A DNA stretch of 64,000 bases from Austropuccinia psidii (GCA_023105745.1 JALGQZ010000002.1:82291785-82355784); one strand, 5' to 3'; shown: positions 12,272 to 25,900, counted from the first letter of the stretch. Numbers and translations: made by a program. Notes: generated from the sequence alone by a model not told the origin.

Positions 12272-13379
12272 CTACTGTAAATTTATCAATCTTACCATTT
12301 TGTAAGTTTTTGAATAAGCTGTAGGCTTTTTTGAAATTTGTAATGACATGGATAATCTGGTAAAAGAGTTACTATCACCGCCATCTGGATAAAGAGTAAA
12401 ATGTTGAGTGCTTTTTGCTTTCCAGACCATTTGTACAATACCAGGTTCTTTACCTGTTAAATCAATATTAATAGAGTGGTCTGGAAAGACAAAAACTTCA
12501 TTAAATAAATCAAAGTTATCAAAGATTAAGGTGCCATCACTTGTAGAAATTGGGATAGAAAGAAAATAAGCAAACTCCGAAGAGTCTGTTTGATCAATAT
12601 GAGGAAAGTTAGAAAAGTTATTTAAAGTAAATGTTAATTGATTTGCAAATGAAAAAGAATAAAAATCAGTAAAGTCTAAAATCTCAAATCCTGGAATGTT
12701 GAATTGTTTCATTTGATTTTCATTCATTGCGAAAACTGTTGATGATAATTTTTGGAAGAGATTTTGAATAATATTTTGTAATTGAGAGAGTTGAAGTGAT
12801 AAAGAATTATAAATTTCTGGGTTATTAGAAATAGAAGTGGAATTGATATAACGCCCAATCGTAAAGTCACCAAGTCGAGGTGGTCTCCATCCAATTGCAT
12901 ATATGGAACCGGTGATCTTGTTTCCAGATTCTTGTAATTTGTTAAGAAAATGTTTATATTTAAATAAAAAAGTGGATAAAAAGTTGATTTGAGATTTTTC
13001 ATAATCATTCAGGTTTCTAAAAGGAATAAATTGGATGATTGCAAAAGTTTTATCAGGTGAATGAAGAAGTGATTTATCAACTAAAATTGTAAATCCAAAA
13101 TTTATAGAAAAATATTTTTTTTAATATAAGTTCTGTAAGAGTGAGTTTTTGATAAAAAAATTGATCTTAAAGTTTTTCTATCAAAATCATTATGAGGAAT
13201 TGGATCAAAGAAAGATTCATGAAAAAAATTACATGTTCTGAAATAAGGAGTTTCATAACTACATCCTAATTTTTTTTTTTATTTTGACGGTGGAGTTGAT
13301 GAGATTTCTGAGAATTGTTTAAATTTTTTTTGAGATATCTATTTGATTTCATTGCTCTAGGCATTTTGAAATTTGAAGA
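12272..13379 (-). pseudogene. Tet-like 2OG-Fe(II) dioxygenase (TET1), frameshifted
   Basis: Read on the minus strand, one long frame from about 13110 to 12272 matches TET2 at 51957-53168 throughout. It has the IGWR block, a strand-turn segment LTFTLNNFSNF followed by PHID (metal-binding HxD), a FVFPDHSINIDL strand, GIVQMVWKA, and QHFT (distal His). By family this is a TET/JBP-type double-stranded beta-helix oxygenase, expected to oxidise 5-methylpyrimidines in DNA. The N-terminal part is legible but in other frames. Starting at an ATG at 13379, the frame shifts at an A run near 13270 and again at an A run near 13115. Both could be mutations or homopolymer sequencing errors. It lies downstream of B1 on the same strand, the same order as B3 and TET2. 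The core metal-binding residues look retained. Confidence 0.72.
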
Positions 13380-13705
13380 GAGTAATAAAATTCAAAAAAT
13401 AAATTTTAAAAAAGCTGAATAACGATCTTATAGCCTCATAAAATTATGAGTTTAGCCAATCTTTGACAAGCACGCATCCATTCAGTTTTAAAAAATTTAT
13501 TTAATGAATATTATTGTAGTAATTAATGAAGAAATGAGTTGAAAAGTATTTTTTGCTAGTAGGAAGGCTGAAAATCAAAGAGAAGCAGTGGATTTGGTGG
13601 AAATAGCACAAAAAGATGATTTGGTGCGAAATCTGTTAGTTCTGAGGTGGCGGTCATCACCGGAGCTTCAAAATGATGAAACCATACCTCAAATGAATTC
13701 CAGGG

Positions 13706-13746
13706 GCCCCCACTGCTCTGTATGACTGTCTTTGGCAGTGGGGGGC
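13706..13746. repeat. Strong inverted repeat (hairpin)
   Basis: GCCCCCACTGC at 13706-13716 is complementary to GCAGTGGGGGGC at 13735-13746, with an 18-base loop. It lies upstream of TET1 (minus) in a short block at 13600-13800 that is much less AT-rich than its surroundings. No gene is apparent there. It may be a MITE-like insertion or a regulatory hairpin. Confidence 0.55.
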
Positions 13747-13879
13747 TGTAAAACATGCCTGGAGGGTCTGTAACAAGCCCCAGGTGACTGTATTGTTTGG
13801 AAGAAAAAAATATATTCTGAAATTGGCTGACTGGTGATACAGCAACCCAAAAGAAATAACAAACATGTATTAATTTTAA

Positions 13880-15240
13880 ATTGAATTGATAGAATTAATT
13901 CAATCAATTTGAAATTGTATTAAATCAAATAAGTTAATAAATTAGATAAATTTCAAAATGAATTAATTAATTTCAATAAATCAATTAATCAATTTAATTA
14001 ATGAATTAATCTCAATGAAGCAATTAATTAATTTACTTAATTAATTTTAATGAATCAATTAATTAATTGATTTAATTAATTAATTTCAATGAATCAATTA
14101 ATTCATTTCACTGAATCAAGCAATTAATTTAATTAATTAATGAATTTCAATGAATCAATTAAGTCATTTCAATTAATCAATCAATTAATTCAATTAATTA
14201 ATGAATTTCAATGAATCAATTAATTCATTTCAATGAATCAATTAATTCATTTCAATGAATCAATCAATTAATTTAATTAATTAATGAATTTCAATAAATC
14301 AACTAATTAATTTCAATGAATCAATCAATTAATCTAATTAATTAATGAATTTCATTGAATCAATCAATTAATTAATTAATTTCAATGAATCAATCAAGTA
14401 ATTTAATTAATTAATTTCAAGAAATCAATTAGTTAATTAAATTGATTCATTGAGAATCAAATTCAATTAATTGGAAATGAAATTTAACAATTGAAAATGG
14501 AATGTAAGTAATTGAAAAAAAAATTGGGTATGTGAAAAGGAAATTTTAAAATTAGATAAATTTTAAAATGAATTAATTAATTTCAATGAATAAATTAATT
14601 AATTTAATTAATGAATTAATCTCAATGAAGCAATTAATTAATTTAATTAATTAATTTTAATGAATCAATTAATTAATTGATTTAATTAATGAATTTCAAT
14701 AAATCAATTAAGTCATTTCAATGAATCAATCAATTAATTTAATTAATTAATTAATTTCAATGAATCAATAAATTAATTTAATTAATTAATGAATTTCAAT
14801 GAATCAATTAATTCATTTCAATGAATCAATTAATTAATTGATTTAATTAATTAATTTCAATGAATCAATTAATTCATTTCAATGAATAAATCAATGAATC
14901 TATTAATTAATGGATTTAATTAATTCATTTCAATGAATCAATCAATTAATTTAATTAATTAATGAATTTCAATGAATCAATTAATTCATTTCAATGAATC
15001 AATCAATTAATTTAATTAATTGATGAATTTCTTTGAATCAATCAATTAATTAATTAATTTCAATGAATCAATCAAGTAATTTAATTAATTAATTTCAAGA
15101 ACTCAATTAAGTAATTAAATTGATTCATTGAGAATCAAATTTAATTATTTGGAAATGAAATTTAACAATTGAAAATGAAATGTAAGTAATTGAAAAAAAA
15201 ATTGGGTATGTGAAAAGGAAATTTTATAAATTGATTTAAT
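13880..15240. repeat. AATTAATT/TCAATGAATCAAT satellite
   Basis: About 1.3 kb is built almost entirely of the words AATTAATTAATT, TTTCAATGAATCAATT and ATTCATTTCAATGAATC. Almost every stretch can pair with another because AATT and its expansions are self-complementary. The array is itself duplicated. The segment ending near 14441-14550 (ATTGATTCATTGAGAATC..., then GGGTATGTGAAAAGGAAATTTTA) recurs at 15119-15225, giving a 678-bp higher-order unit. It separates TET1 from B1. Confidence 0.9.
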
Positions 15241-16075
15241 GGAGCATTACAATTCAAATTAAATCAAAATGGATTAATTTAAATTATTGAAGTGAATTCA
15301 TTAAATTTATTAATTCCAAAATTAAATGAATTGATTATGTGAAATGCTAAATTTATGAATTTGAGTTGTTATAAACTTAAAGTAATCATACTAATAGTTT
15401 CATTATGGTTTTTTAAACAAAATTGAAAATTTTTTAGATATTATAAATTAATGGTCTAATTAAAAGAAAATGATAATAAACTGTTTTAAAATGAGAAAGT
15501 ACTAATGATTTATTGAAAATAAATGTTAGACGCAAAAAAATTACAGGTGTATTTCAGAGTTTATTTGGAAGTTGATTTGGGGTTGGAAAATGTGGAGTAA
15601 GATATTGAAAAGAGGGTAAAGATTTAATAGCAAGAAATATTAGATGGGAATATAGTTTTTCCTACAAAGTAAATAAACATAAGCATGAAATTAACTTAAC
15701 TTATTGGCAATCATGCAAGTCAAGTAAGCATGGTATTGTCATTATAAAAGACAAGGTTTTTGGATGGCAATTGAAAATAAGGACAGTGAGGATGTTATTA
15801 GTATGAGTATATTGTAGTGAAGGATAATATTTTTGATTTGAGTTGTTGAGGAATGTTGAAAACACATGATTTTCTTGTTGCACTGAGTCAAGTCTTATTT
15901 AAGAACAAATGCCATAGCTAATGAATGAAAAGGGAGTTTCAAAATAAAACTATTCTAAAATTAAAAGCATGGACATTATAAAACAAAAAAAGATTTAACA
16001 GGTTCTTGGAATAGGAAATTAATTACAATGGTTCGATTATCATGTGTAAGTAAATTAGAAACAGGAGGTAACGCA
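15241..16075. other. AT-rich spacer, no gene seen
   Basis: I see no coding features. A 60-codon open frame on the minus strand at 15701-15883 has no recognisable motif. The interval is the 3' flank of B1, whose stop codon lies at 16076. Confidence 0.4.
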
Positions 16076-19000
16076 TCAGATTTGTGAGGGAGGAAGGAGT
16101 GATGTTACAGTGGCTTGTGCTTCCCATTGGTTTAAAAAATCACTTGTAAGATATTGAGCCAATTGATGTCGTGAAGGTGGGTGAACAAGTTGGACATCAG
16201 TGAATGGTTTCATGCCCTTAGAAAAAAAAGATTTAAGATGAAAAGATAGATTTTTCCAAACTGGATCTTCGGGTGGAGGTGGCTTAACATGTTGGTGAAT
16301 AAGATGAAAGGAGCATAGTATGAGCATGGCATTGGAAATTGAAAAATTCCGATGATCCTTTTGTGCAGTGAATAATCCCTTGACACCTAATATCAAATAG
16401 TAAACAAAAGGAAGGAAATTATGATGGCTACGGTATTCAACCAACTTCTTCTTGGCAGTTTCAACTTGGAGATCATTGTCAGTATTAGAGGTTACCACTT
16501 GAGGAGCTGAGTGAATTATTACGGAAGAGATTTGGTTATTAGAACGGAGGTCCTTTCTTCTTTTGACACGTTTAGATTGTTCAGTGTGGTTAGGGGAAAC
16601 ATCGTCAAGGGAGGCTTGTGCTTTGAATATCACATACGAAATCATGACATCTAAAATGAGGTCTTGAAAAATCTTTAACTGTTGATCTGAGTCGGAGGAA
16701 ATATTGTATGATTCTTGAGCATTGTTTGAGCCACCTGGACTTTGATGTGCCATGGAAATCAGTTCCATCGGTGAAATTGAGGGTCTTTTGAGGCCTTCGA
16801 AGTATGAAATCATGTCCAGATAAATGTTGACCTCATCAATTTGTGCTTGAGGGGGTACAGGAGGTTTTGGTATGCAAAATTCATCCATGGTTGCTGAGAC
16901 TGAAGCTGCTATGACTTTTGCCCAAGCAGTGATGGTGAATGATCTGGGCTGCGACATATAGATTAGATGACGCACAAAATGAGTTTCAGGGTGCTTTTCA
17001 TTACGAATGCTGGGTTCAGGTGAAAATGGTAGTGAAATCTGAATTTCAGGCGCAGTGACTTGGTCAAAGATCGGCATCTTAAAGATTGAGGATGTAACAT
17101 AAAATTCTTCTTTAGTGGCATTGAGAAATGGGGCACCTGGAGAAATTTATTATAAGCATTAGTTCATGGGAGTAGTATAATTTTAAACTGACTATTATCG
17201 CAGAGTTCATCAATCCATTTGCTATATGAGGAAGAGCACTGTTTAAAATTGAAATTCCCCTTTGCAGGCTGTTCGGAGCCCAAATTTTGGTGGCGCCAGG
17301 AAACGAGTGAGTCAATTGCTTCAAATGTGGTTTGGTATTTGGCCTGGGTGGGGCGTCCATGGGTGAATGTTTTGAAAATCTCATAAAATTTTGATCAAAA
17401 TTCATCAGTGAAAATAGAGAATTGATCATTGGGGGAGTCAAGAGGCTGTGGTTCTGCAGGCATGAGTGACGAAGGAGGATTTTGGTGAGGTTCATGCAAA
17501 ACGGGTGGAGATGGGCCCACATGGCAGAGATGATTAGATGGGTCCCTAATTCCAGGAGTTGGAGCATGAGATGGTTTAGATGGATTTGATTGAGAGGTCG
17601 GATGATTGTTTTCTGGATTTTCAAGATGAGGAGCAGATAGTGTATGGGAGTTTTTTACATGGTTAATTTGGATTGGTGACGATACAACATGGGGTGTCGT
17701 GGCATTAATTGGAGTGGGTGTATTTGAAGGCATTTGGGAAGGAACATTTGGACTACTATTATTTTCTGCTATTGAAACATGTAATTCTTCTTGAATAATT
17801 TCATTTGTTGGAGTCGGTGGATGAACCTGAGCTGGAGAATCGGGGATGTTATTGGCTGGTACTTCCAAAGAGTGGTCATTGTTGAAATGAGGAGATTCAC
17901 GTTGTGGAGATCTGCTGGGGGTGACGTTTGGTGGATGTTTGGGAATTTGTTCCTCAGTAATAACTGGGGGGGTGGTGGGAGTCTCAAGTGGGATGGTTGA
18001 GGGAACAGGGGGTTCGACAATGGTAGATGGTAAAGAATAGGGGAGGTCATTTGATTGGGTGTTCAATAACAATTGGGGGTTGATCGTTTCAGGGGGGGTA
18101 GAATTGGTACGAAGGTTTGATGTAGTAGAAGACATATTCATGGAAACTACGTCTTGAGTATTATTAAAGCTAACAGTTTGCTGCATAAACCTACAAATAT
18201 TTGGTGGTGGTTTGTTTTGAATTTTCCGTTTTTTCTTGTGATTTCCATCAGGAACAACCTCCTCCAAAGAGGATGATTGGGATGAGCGTATGGAAGGAAC
18301 TTCTCTCTCAATAACTTCAACATTGCCATCTATGAGACCAATTGCTTGCGATGAAGACAATTCTACAAGAAGGGAGATGAAATTAATACAGAATTGAGGA
18401 CAGACATGAAGAATAATAATTACCATGTTCTTTTTGAGAAATCAATGTAAGGCCCTTTTTCAAATAATCCTTAATCTCAATTGAGACAGGATTCTTTTCA
18501 GCTTCTGAAAGGGCATTATTGAGAATTTTCTTGATACGGTGGTGATTGAGAGAAAATTCTTCACGGGAGAGGCGAGTTATCTCAGAAGAAAGAATTGGTG
18601 AGATAGAGTGTACTTGAGCTGGTGGGTTATTCATGCCGAATTCTATGAATGAGGGGGGTGGAAGGGTTCATGGAGTATTTGGGGGTGGGTTACATAAACT
18701 CATGTTTGGTGTGTTGATGATATATAAGAAATTTTTGCAAAAATATATTATTAATAAAGGTTGGGGATGAGATTACGTGGGGAAGAAAAAATTTACCAAG
18801 TTGAAAGGGGCTTCTATTTATGTTGTTTGGTGGGGGGCAGGGCAAGATGTGAGGATGACTAATGGGAGCTGGTGGGACTATATTGGGAGAATTGAGGTAG
18901 TGAAAAAGATCGTAACATTCCTGGGGTTCAGCACTTTGGTTTGGAGTGGACAATGAATTGATGGATGAATGAGATGGTGCCTCATTTTGAGAAGATAAAG

Positions 19001-19088
19001 ATGAATTCAAATCTGTGTTATTTGAAAAAAACCTATGAAAAATTTCATCAAATGAGACATCGGAATCAGGTGGTTGGGGTGGATTCAT
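16076..19088 (-). pseudogene. Family-B protein, copy 1 (B1), one internal stop
   Basis: I do not recognise a named domain. Spliced on the minus strand, the model is exon 1 at 19088 to about 18798, exon 2 at about 18645-18425, a long exon at about 18368-17190, and a last exon at about 17153-16076. The first half is low-complexity and rich in Pro, Ser, Thr and Asn. The second half matches B2 and B3 block by block: a block ending SYSKWIDELCD (B2 SISKWLVDLD, B3 SAWLEDLE), a block DVMISYVIF (B2 LHLMISYVL), a block LILGVKGLFTAQKDHRN (B2 ASGVRGLMVCSRDWRK), and EDPVWKNLSFHLKSFFSKG. A single in-frame TGA at 17397-17395 interrupts the long exon. A TATAAATAG word at 19181-19189 sits about 100 bp before the start. 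TET1 follows downstream on the same strand. The role is unknown. Confidence 0.65.
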
Positions 19089-19180
19089 AGTATTGGGTAT
19101 TATATTGGGAGAAGAGGGATTTAAATGGCCAACAGAAGTTAAAAACAGAGGAACTTAGGGAAAACACAGGAAAAACAGCT

Positions 19181-19189
19181 CTATTTATA
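19181..19189 (-). promoter_or_regulatory. TATA-like box upstream of B1
   Basis: TATAAATAG on the minus strand, about 95-100 bp upstream of the B1 start codon at 19088. The B1 leader reads away from the hairpin array. Confidence 0.4.
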
Positions 19190-19349
19190 TTGCAGGTCCC
19201 AATGAAATGAAGTGGGGGTGTAGCCCATCGAAATAGAGCAGAAATGAGTTTGGTGGTTTCAAAGGAAAGAAAGCTGCAGATCCTCTAGACATAAAACACA
19301 ATTACACATTTAGCAAAGAATTGTGTGTCAGGATATGTGTATCTTTAGA

Positions 19350-22300
19350 ATACTCCTTCAAATACATGGGTGATTAGGTTAGATGGTACAGTCACACCGG
19401 TAGGTGGGTGAGAGATTTAGCCCACCAGTAATAATTTATTCAAAATGTAAATCAATTATGACTGCAATAAATTTGTGTCCACAGAATGTCATCAGAGTGA
19501 GATTATGAGTTCTAGTCTTACTCCGTACCACTAGGCTCCTTGAAATTCAATCAGACCCATTGAGATACAGCAAGAACTGTATCTGAATGGAGTCCAGCCA
19601 CAATGCATGTTTGGCTGTAATCATACAAAGGTGGTCAAATTATGACCGCCGGTCATAATTTGTACCATTTGCAAACCAATTACAGCTGTAATTGGTTTGT
19701 CTTTTTGCAATTTTGTCAGACCCACTCAGATACAGAAAAAACTGTATCTGAATGAGGTCCACTGAAAATACAGCTTGGGCTGTAAGTGTACACAGGTGGT
19801 CAAATTATGACTGCCGGTCATAATTTGTACCACTTGCAAACCAATTACAGCCGTAATTGGTTTGTCTCTTGTGACTTTTGTCAGACCCACTCAGATACAG
19901 AAAAAACTGTATCTGAATGAGGTTGACTGACAATACAGCTGGGGCTGTAATGAGACCCACTCAGATACAGAAAAGACTGTATCTGAATGAGGGCCATTGA
20001 CAATACAGCTTGGGCTGTAAGTGTACACAGGTGGTCAAATTATGACCGCCGGTCATAATTTGTACCACTTGCAAACCAATTACAGCCATAATTGGTTTGT
20101 CTCTTGTGACTTTTTTCAGACCCACTCAGATACAGAAAAAACTGTATCTGAATGAGGTCCACTGACAATACAGCTGGGGCTGTAATGAGACCCACTCAGA
20201 TACAGAAAAGACTGTATCTGAATGAGGGCCATTGACAATACAGCTTGGGCTGTAAGTGTACACAGGTGGTCAAATTATGACCGCCGGTCATAATTTGTAC
20301 CACTTGCAAACCAATTACAGCCATAATTGGTTTGTCTCTTGTGACTTTTGTCAGACCCACTCAGATACAGAAAAAACTGTATCTGAATGAGGTCCACTGA
20401 CAATACAGCTGGGGCTGTAATGAGACCCACTCAGATACAGAAAAGACTGTATCTGAATGAGGGCCATTGACAATACAGCTTGGGCTGTAAGTGTACACAG
20501 GTGGTCAAATTATGACCGCCGGTCATAATTTGTACCATTTGCAAACCAATTACGGCCGTAATTGGTTTGTCTCTTTGCAATTTTGTCAGACCCACTCAGA
20601 TACAGAAAAAACTGTATCTGAATGAGGGCCATTGACAATACAGCTTGGGCTGTAAGTGTACACAGGTGGTCAAATTATGACCGCCGGTCATAATTTGTAC
20701 CATATGCAAACCAATTATGGCCGTAATTGGTTTGTCTCTTTGCAATTTTGTCAGACCCACTCAGATACAGAAAAAACTGTATCTGAATGAGGTCCACTGA
20801 CAATACAGCTGGGGCTGTAATGAGACCCACTCAGATACAGAAAAGACTGTATCTGAATGAGGGCCATTGACAATACAGCTTGGGCTGTAAGTGTACACAG
20901 GTGGTCAAATTATGACCGCCGGTCATAATTTGTACCACTTGCAAACCAATTACGGCCGTAATTGGTTTTTCTCTTTGAAATTTTGTCAGACCCACTCAGA
21001 TACAGAAAAAACTGTATCTGAATGAGGTCCACTGACAATACAGCTGGGGCTGTAATGAGACCCACTCAGATACAGAAAAGACTGTATCTGAATGAGGGCC
21101 ATTGACAATACAGCTTGGGCTGTAAGTGTACACAGGTGGTCAAATTATGACCGCTGGTCATAATTTGTACCATTTGCAAACCAATTACGGCCGTAATTGG
21201 TTTGTCTCTTTGCAATTTTGTCAGACCCACTCAGATACAGAAAAAACTGTATCTGAATGAGGGCCATTGACAATACAGCTTGGGCTGTAAGTGTACACAG
21301 GTGGTCAAATTATGACCGGTGGTCATAATTTGTACCACTTGCAAACCAATTACGGCCGTAATTGGTTTGTCTCTTTGCAATTTTGTCAGACCCATTCAGA
21401 TACAGAAAAAACTGTATCTGAATGAGGGCCATTGTCAAACCAATTATGGCCGTAATTGGTTTGTCTCTTTGCAATTTTGTCAGACCCACTCAGATACAGA
21501 AAAAACTGTATCTGAATGATGTCCACTGACAATACAGCTGGGGCTGTAATGAGACCCACTCAGATACAGAAAAAACTGTATCTGAATGAGGTTCACTGAC
21601 AATACAGCTGGGGCTGTAATGAGACCCACTCAGATACAGAAAAGACTGTATCTGAATGAGGGCCATTGACAATACAGCTTGGGCTGTAAGTGTACACAGG
21701 TGGTCAAATTATGACCGCCGGTCATAATTTGTACCACTTGCAAACCAATTACAGCCATAATTGGTTTGTCTCTTGTGACTTTTGTCAGACCCACTCAGAT
21801 ACAGAAAAAACTGTATCTGAATGAGGTCCAGCCACAATGAATATTTGGCTGTAATCATACAAAGGTGGTAAAATTATGACCGCCGGTCATAATTTGTACC
21901 ATTTGCAAACCAATTATGGCCGTAATTGGTTTGTCTCTTTGCAATTTTGTCAGACCCACTCAGATACAGAAAAAACTGTATCTGAATGAGGGCCATTGAC
22001 AATACAGCTTTGGCTGTAAGTGTACACAGGTGGTCAAATTATGACCACCGGTCATAATTTGTACCACTTGCAAACCAATTACAGCCATAATTGGTTTGTC
22101 TCTTGTGACTTTTGTCACACCCACTCAGATACAGAAAAAACTGTATCTGAATGAGGTCCAGCCACCATGAATATTTGGCTGTAATCATACAAAGGTGGTA
22201 AAATTATGACCGCCGGTCATAATTTGTACCATTTGCAAATCAATTACGGCTGTAATTGGTTTGTCTCTTTGCAATTTTGTCAGACCCACTCAGATACAGA

Positions 22301-22825
22301 AAAAACTGTATCTGAATGAGGTCCACTGACAATACAGCTGGGGCTGTAATGAGACCCACTCAGATACAGAAAAGACTGTATCTGAATGAGGGCCATTGAC
22401 AATACAGCTTGGGCTGTAAGTGTACACAGGTGGTCAAATTATGACCGGCGGTCATAATTTGTACCACTTGCAAACCAATTACGGCTGTAATTGGGTTTTC
22501 TCTTTGAAATTTTGTCAGACCCACCCAGATACAGAAAAAACTGTATCTGAATGAGGTCCACTGACAATACAGCTTGGGCTGTAATGAGACCCACTAAGAT
22601 ACAGAAAAAACTGTATCTGAATGAGGTCCAGCCACAATGAATCTTTGGCTGTAATCATACAAAGGTGGTCAAATTATGACCGCCGGTCATAATTTGTACC
22701 ATATGCAAACCAATTACGGCCGTAATTGGTTTGTCTCTTGGAAATTTTGTCAGACCCCCTCAGATACAGAAAAAACTGTATCTGAATGAGGTCTATAGGG
22801 GTGTAATTGGCTTTTATGTTTGCAA
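19350..22825. repeat. Complex array of palindromic hairpin repeats
   Basis: About 3.4 kb is made from three alternating self-complementary modules. Module 1 is TCAGATACAG-AAAAAA-CTGTATCTGA, about 26 copies, with AAAAGA in alternating copies. Module 2 is CAAATTATGACCG-CCGGTCATAATTTG, about 15 copies. Module 3 is CAAACCAATTACGG with its exact complement, giving a near-perfect palindrome. They are linked by GACAATACAGCTKGGGCTGTAA, itself a small inverted repeat. Copies are highly similar in the middle and more diverged at both ends. The array lies between B1 (minus) and the transposase (plus), so both genes read outward from it. This is the layout expected of a transposon's subterminal repeat region or a bidirectional control region. 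No coding region is supported within it. Confidence 0.92.
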
Positions 22826-22842
22826 AATCAAAGATGCTCAAA

Positions 22843-22850
22843 TATAAATA
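22843..22850 (+). promoter_or_regulatory. TATA-like box before the transposase
   Basis: TATAAATA lies just after the last array unit and about 125 bp upstream of the proposed start codons at 22974 and 22986. It mirrors the TATAAATAG box before B1 at the other side of the array. Confidence 0.4.
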
Positions 22851-22973
22851 AAGCTATGCTTGTGTCCACTTGAAAGCTCTTTTGAGTTCACTTTGCCCCC
22901 CACAACATTCCTCATAACCGCCCTACCCCATATCAATTTCTGGGCCCTTTTTGCTCATTCCCCACAAATTTTC

Positions 22974-25900
22974 ATGGTGCAAAAAATGGGTTGCCCCAAA
23001 AAAATTTGTACTTGTCATGAGCTTGGCTGTTGCAATCAATATTATGAAGATTTGAACAATATTGTTCAGCATGGAAAACCTATGTCTGACCCAGCTTGGA
23101 AGACACATCAATTGGAACTAGCAAAACTCAGGAGACCCCAGCCTTTGGTTGATCAGATGTTTTTAGCCCAAAATAGCGAAAATGTAAGGACTCTTTCCCT
23201 CACCCATTTCAATTATTCATCATTACTTACATCTAATTTTCCACAATCCTTTGGTGCAGGCAACACAGAAAACCCCTGGATGCTCTCAAATTGAACAGAT
23301 ATGTCATCAGAATAATGAAAGAAATTTACTTTTTGATACCAAAAAATATGAAAACAAGACCTTCAAATTCATTGACTCTCATGCTCTTTAAGTTTTGGTT
23401 CAAGCTTCCAGCCTATACCTCAAAAATGGAATGTCCAGAGATAGTATAAAACAATTTCTTCTATCAGAAAGGGAAAAGATAACCAGCCTGGGAGACAAAT
23501 TCAATTTTGATGGATTATCCATTTCTAAAGAAATTCCACTTTCAATTGAAACTATTTTTGTTCAGCTGGGCATATCCATGGACTTTGAAAAAAAGATTTG
23601 CTGTCCAGAATGCTTCAGCTTGTATGATCTGACTGAAACCGGGCACATCAACAAACAGTGTACATCCAAATTTATTCAACCTTTTCCTTCCTCCATTGTC
23701 AAATTAGGATCTCTTGCAAGAAAAGAATGTGGTTCTCTTTTATTTAAAACTGATGACAAGAATGATACTTCACTTCAAAAACCAATCTGTACCTTTACAT
23801 ACCAATCCTTGAAAAAATGGTTGGCCTCCCATATGTGGATTCCTGGCTTTGAAAAGCTATTAAATGCTCACCATACCCATAATTCTCAAGCAGACCCTAA
23901 AGTTATTTCTGATATTTGGCATAGCAAAATTTGGCACACATTCAAATCTTCCCCACGTAGTAAACAAGCTTTCACCAATAGAACAGGTAATTTGATATTT
24001 AGCTTATACGTAGATTGGTTCAATCCATTCAGTAACAAAGGGGCTTCAAAATCCATCTCAATTGGGTCAATTATTCTCACTTGTTTGAATCTGCCTCCAA
24101 GTGAACGTCACAAAGAGGAGAACATGTTTTTATATGCAATAATTCCTGGTCCCAAAGAGCCATCTCTTGATCAAATGAATTCAATCTTGGAGCCTCTTGT
24201 TATTGAGCTTCAAATGCTATGGAATGGTATTTGGTTTTCCAATACACACGACTTTCCACAGGGTAGACTTATTAGAGTGGCTTTATTACCTTTAATAGCA
24301 GATCTTCCTGCTCTACGTAGAGTGGCTGGATTTGCCTCTCATTCAGCCAATTGATTTTGCTCCTTTTGTAATATTACAAGGGTGGACATCAATGAAATAG
24401 ATTTTTTAAAATTTGAAACAAGGACACATGAAAATCATATTTTGAAGGCAAATGAATGGCTCCAACTTCAAACCAAAAAGGAACAAGATGAATTTGTAAA
24501 ATCCCATGGTGTCCGGTGGAGTATTCTAAATAAACTAGATTACTGGAGACCCATTGAATTTTGTGGCATAGATATTATGCATTGTTTGATTTTAGGGGAT
24601 ATCAAAGACTATTGCATATCATTCCTCAAGGTGGGGTTGGCTGGTCACGAGTTAGAGGTTCAAAGGAAAAAGCAAAGTTTTTTGTCACACTCAAATACAT
24701 CCAAATATCCTTTTTGTTTATTGGGGCGTCCAAGAAAAAGGAAAAATGAAGATGACAATGATTCTGACCAAATAAGTAGTTCCAAGAAACAAAACCTTAC
24801 AAGAGCTAACCTTGCCCGCATTCGATCTCGTACATCCCAAAGGCACAAAGGCTCTAGTGAAGCCTCCAGGACCAAAAGTGATCAAACTGCAAAAAGAAAC
24901 AGAACTTCAAACTCCAGGTATTCCCTTAGATCCCAGACAACCACATCTACAGTACTCAACTTATTACCATTTACACATGGTAGTGATTCATTGGTTCCCT
25001 CTGATTTATCTTCTGATGATAATCAGTATTTAAATCCAATGGGGGATGAAACTCCAAGATTAAAAAAAGACGAATTAGAGGTACTTCAAAAAGTCATCAA
25101 TCAAACAAGAGTCCCGTCATGGCTTTCTCGTCTACCCAGAAAATTTGGTTTCAAAAACTTTCAGACACTCAAAGCAGCGGAGTGGCAAATCTTGATGACA
25201 TTGTATTTACCTTTGGCACTTGTACCACTATGGAGTTCACAAATACCTCACAGGGAGGAAAGGGTCAAATGCCCAGGGAACTATCTCCATAAGGATCTTC
25301 TACTGAAATCGCTAATTTCATTAGTTACATTAACAAACATGTTACTCAGAAAAAGCATTCATGAAGAAGACCTAGATAAGATTGAAAGTACTACAAAGAT
25401 CTATCGTCAAACACTTCGTTTGGGTTGGTCCATGATAAACTCCAAACCTAATCTACACCTAACACAACATTTACCAAAGGTTATAAAGGAGCTAGGGCCA
25501 CCAAGAAGCTTAGCTGTGTGGGCATACGAAAGAATGAACCGTACATTTGGGGACATACCACGGAATAATAAGCCATGTTGAGTTTGAATTATATATTTTT
25601 ATGTCAAAAAATCACCCTCACAATACTTACCCACATCTAACCAATTGTAGCTGAGATCTCCCAAACAATACTGAAAAGATGGATATCTAAAGTACAATAT
25701 CAATGGATTTCAAATTTTCCTAATCTTCAACAAAGAGTTGGTAGGAACAATCCCCTCATTTCTCTGCATCAATCAAAAAATATCAGTACCAGTCATACAA
25801 TTCAATTGCATGATGATATTTTTCAACAGTGGAAACTACTAGTTTCAAGAGATTTAAGGGATGTTGTAAACCTCTTTGAATGCAAAAAGTCAATAATTTT

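Noticed and set aside
19350..22825. A CRISPR-like array of repeats and spacers.
   Set aside because: The units are palindromic modules in variable order with no unique spacers, and the context is a eukaryotic genome.
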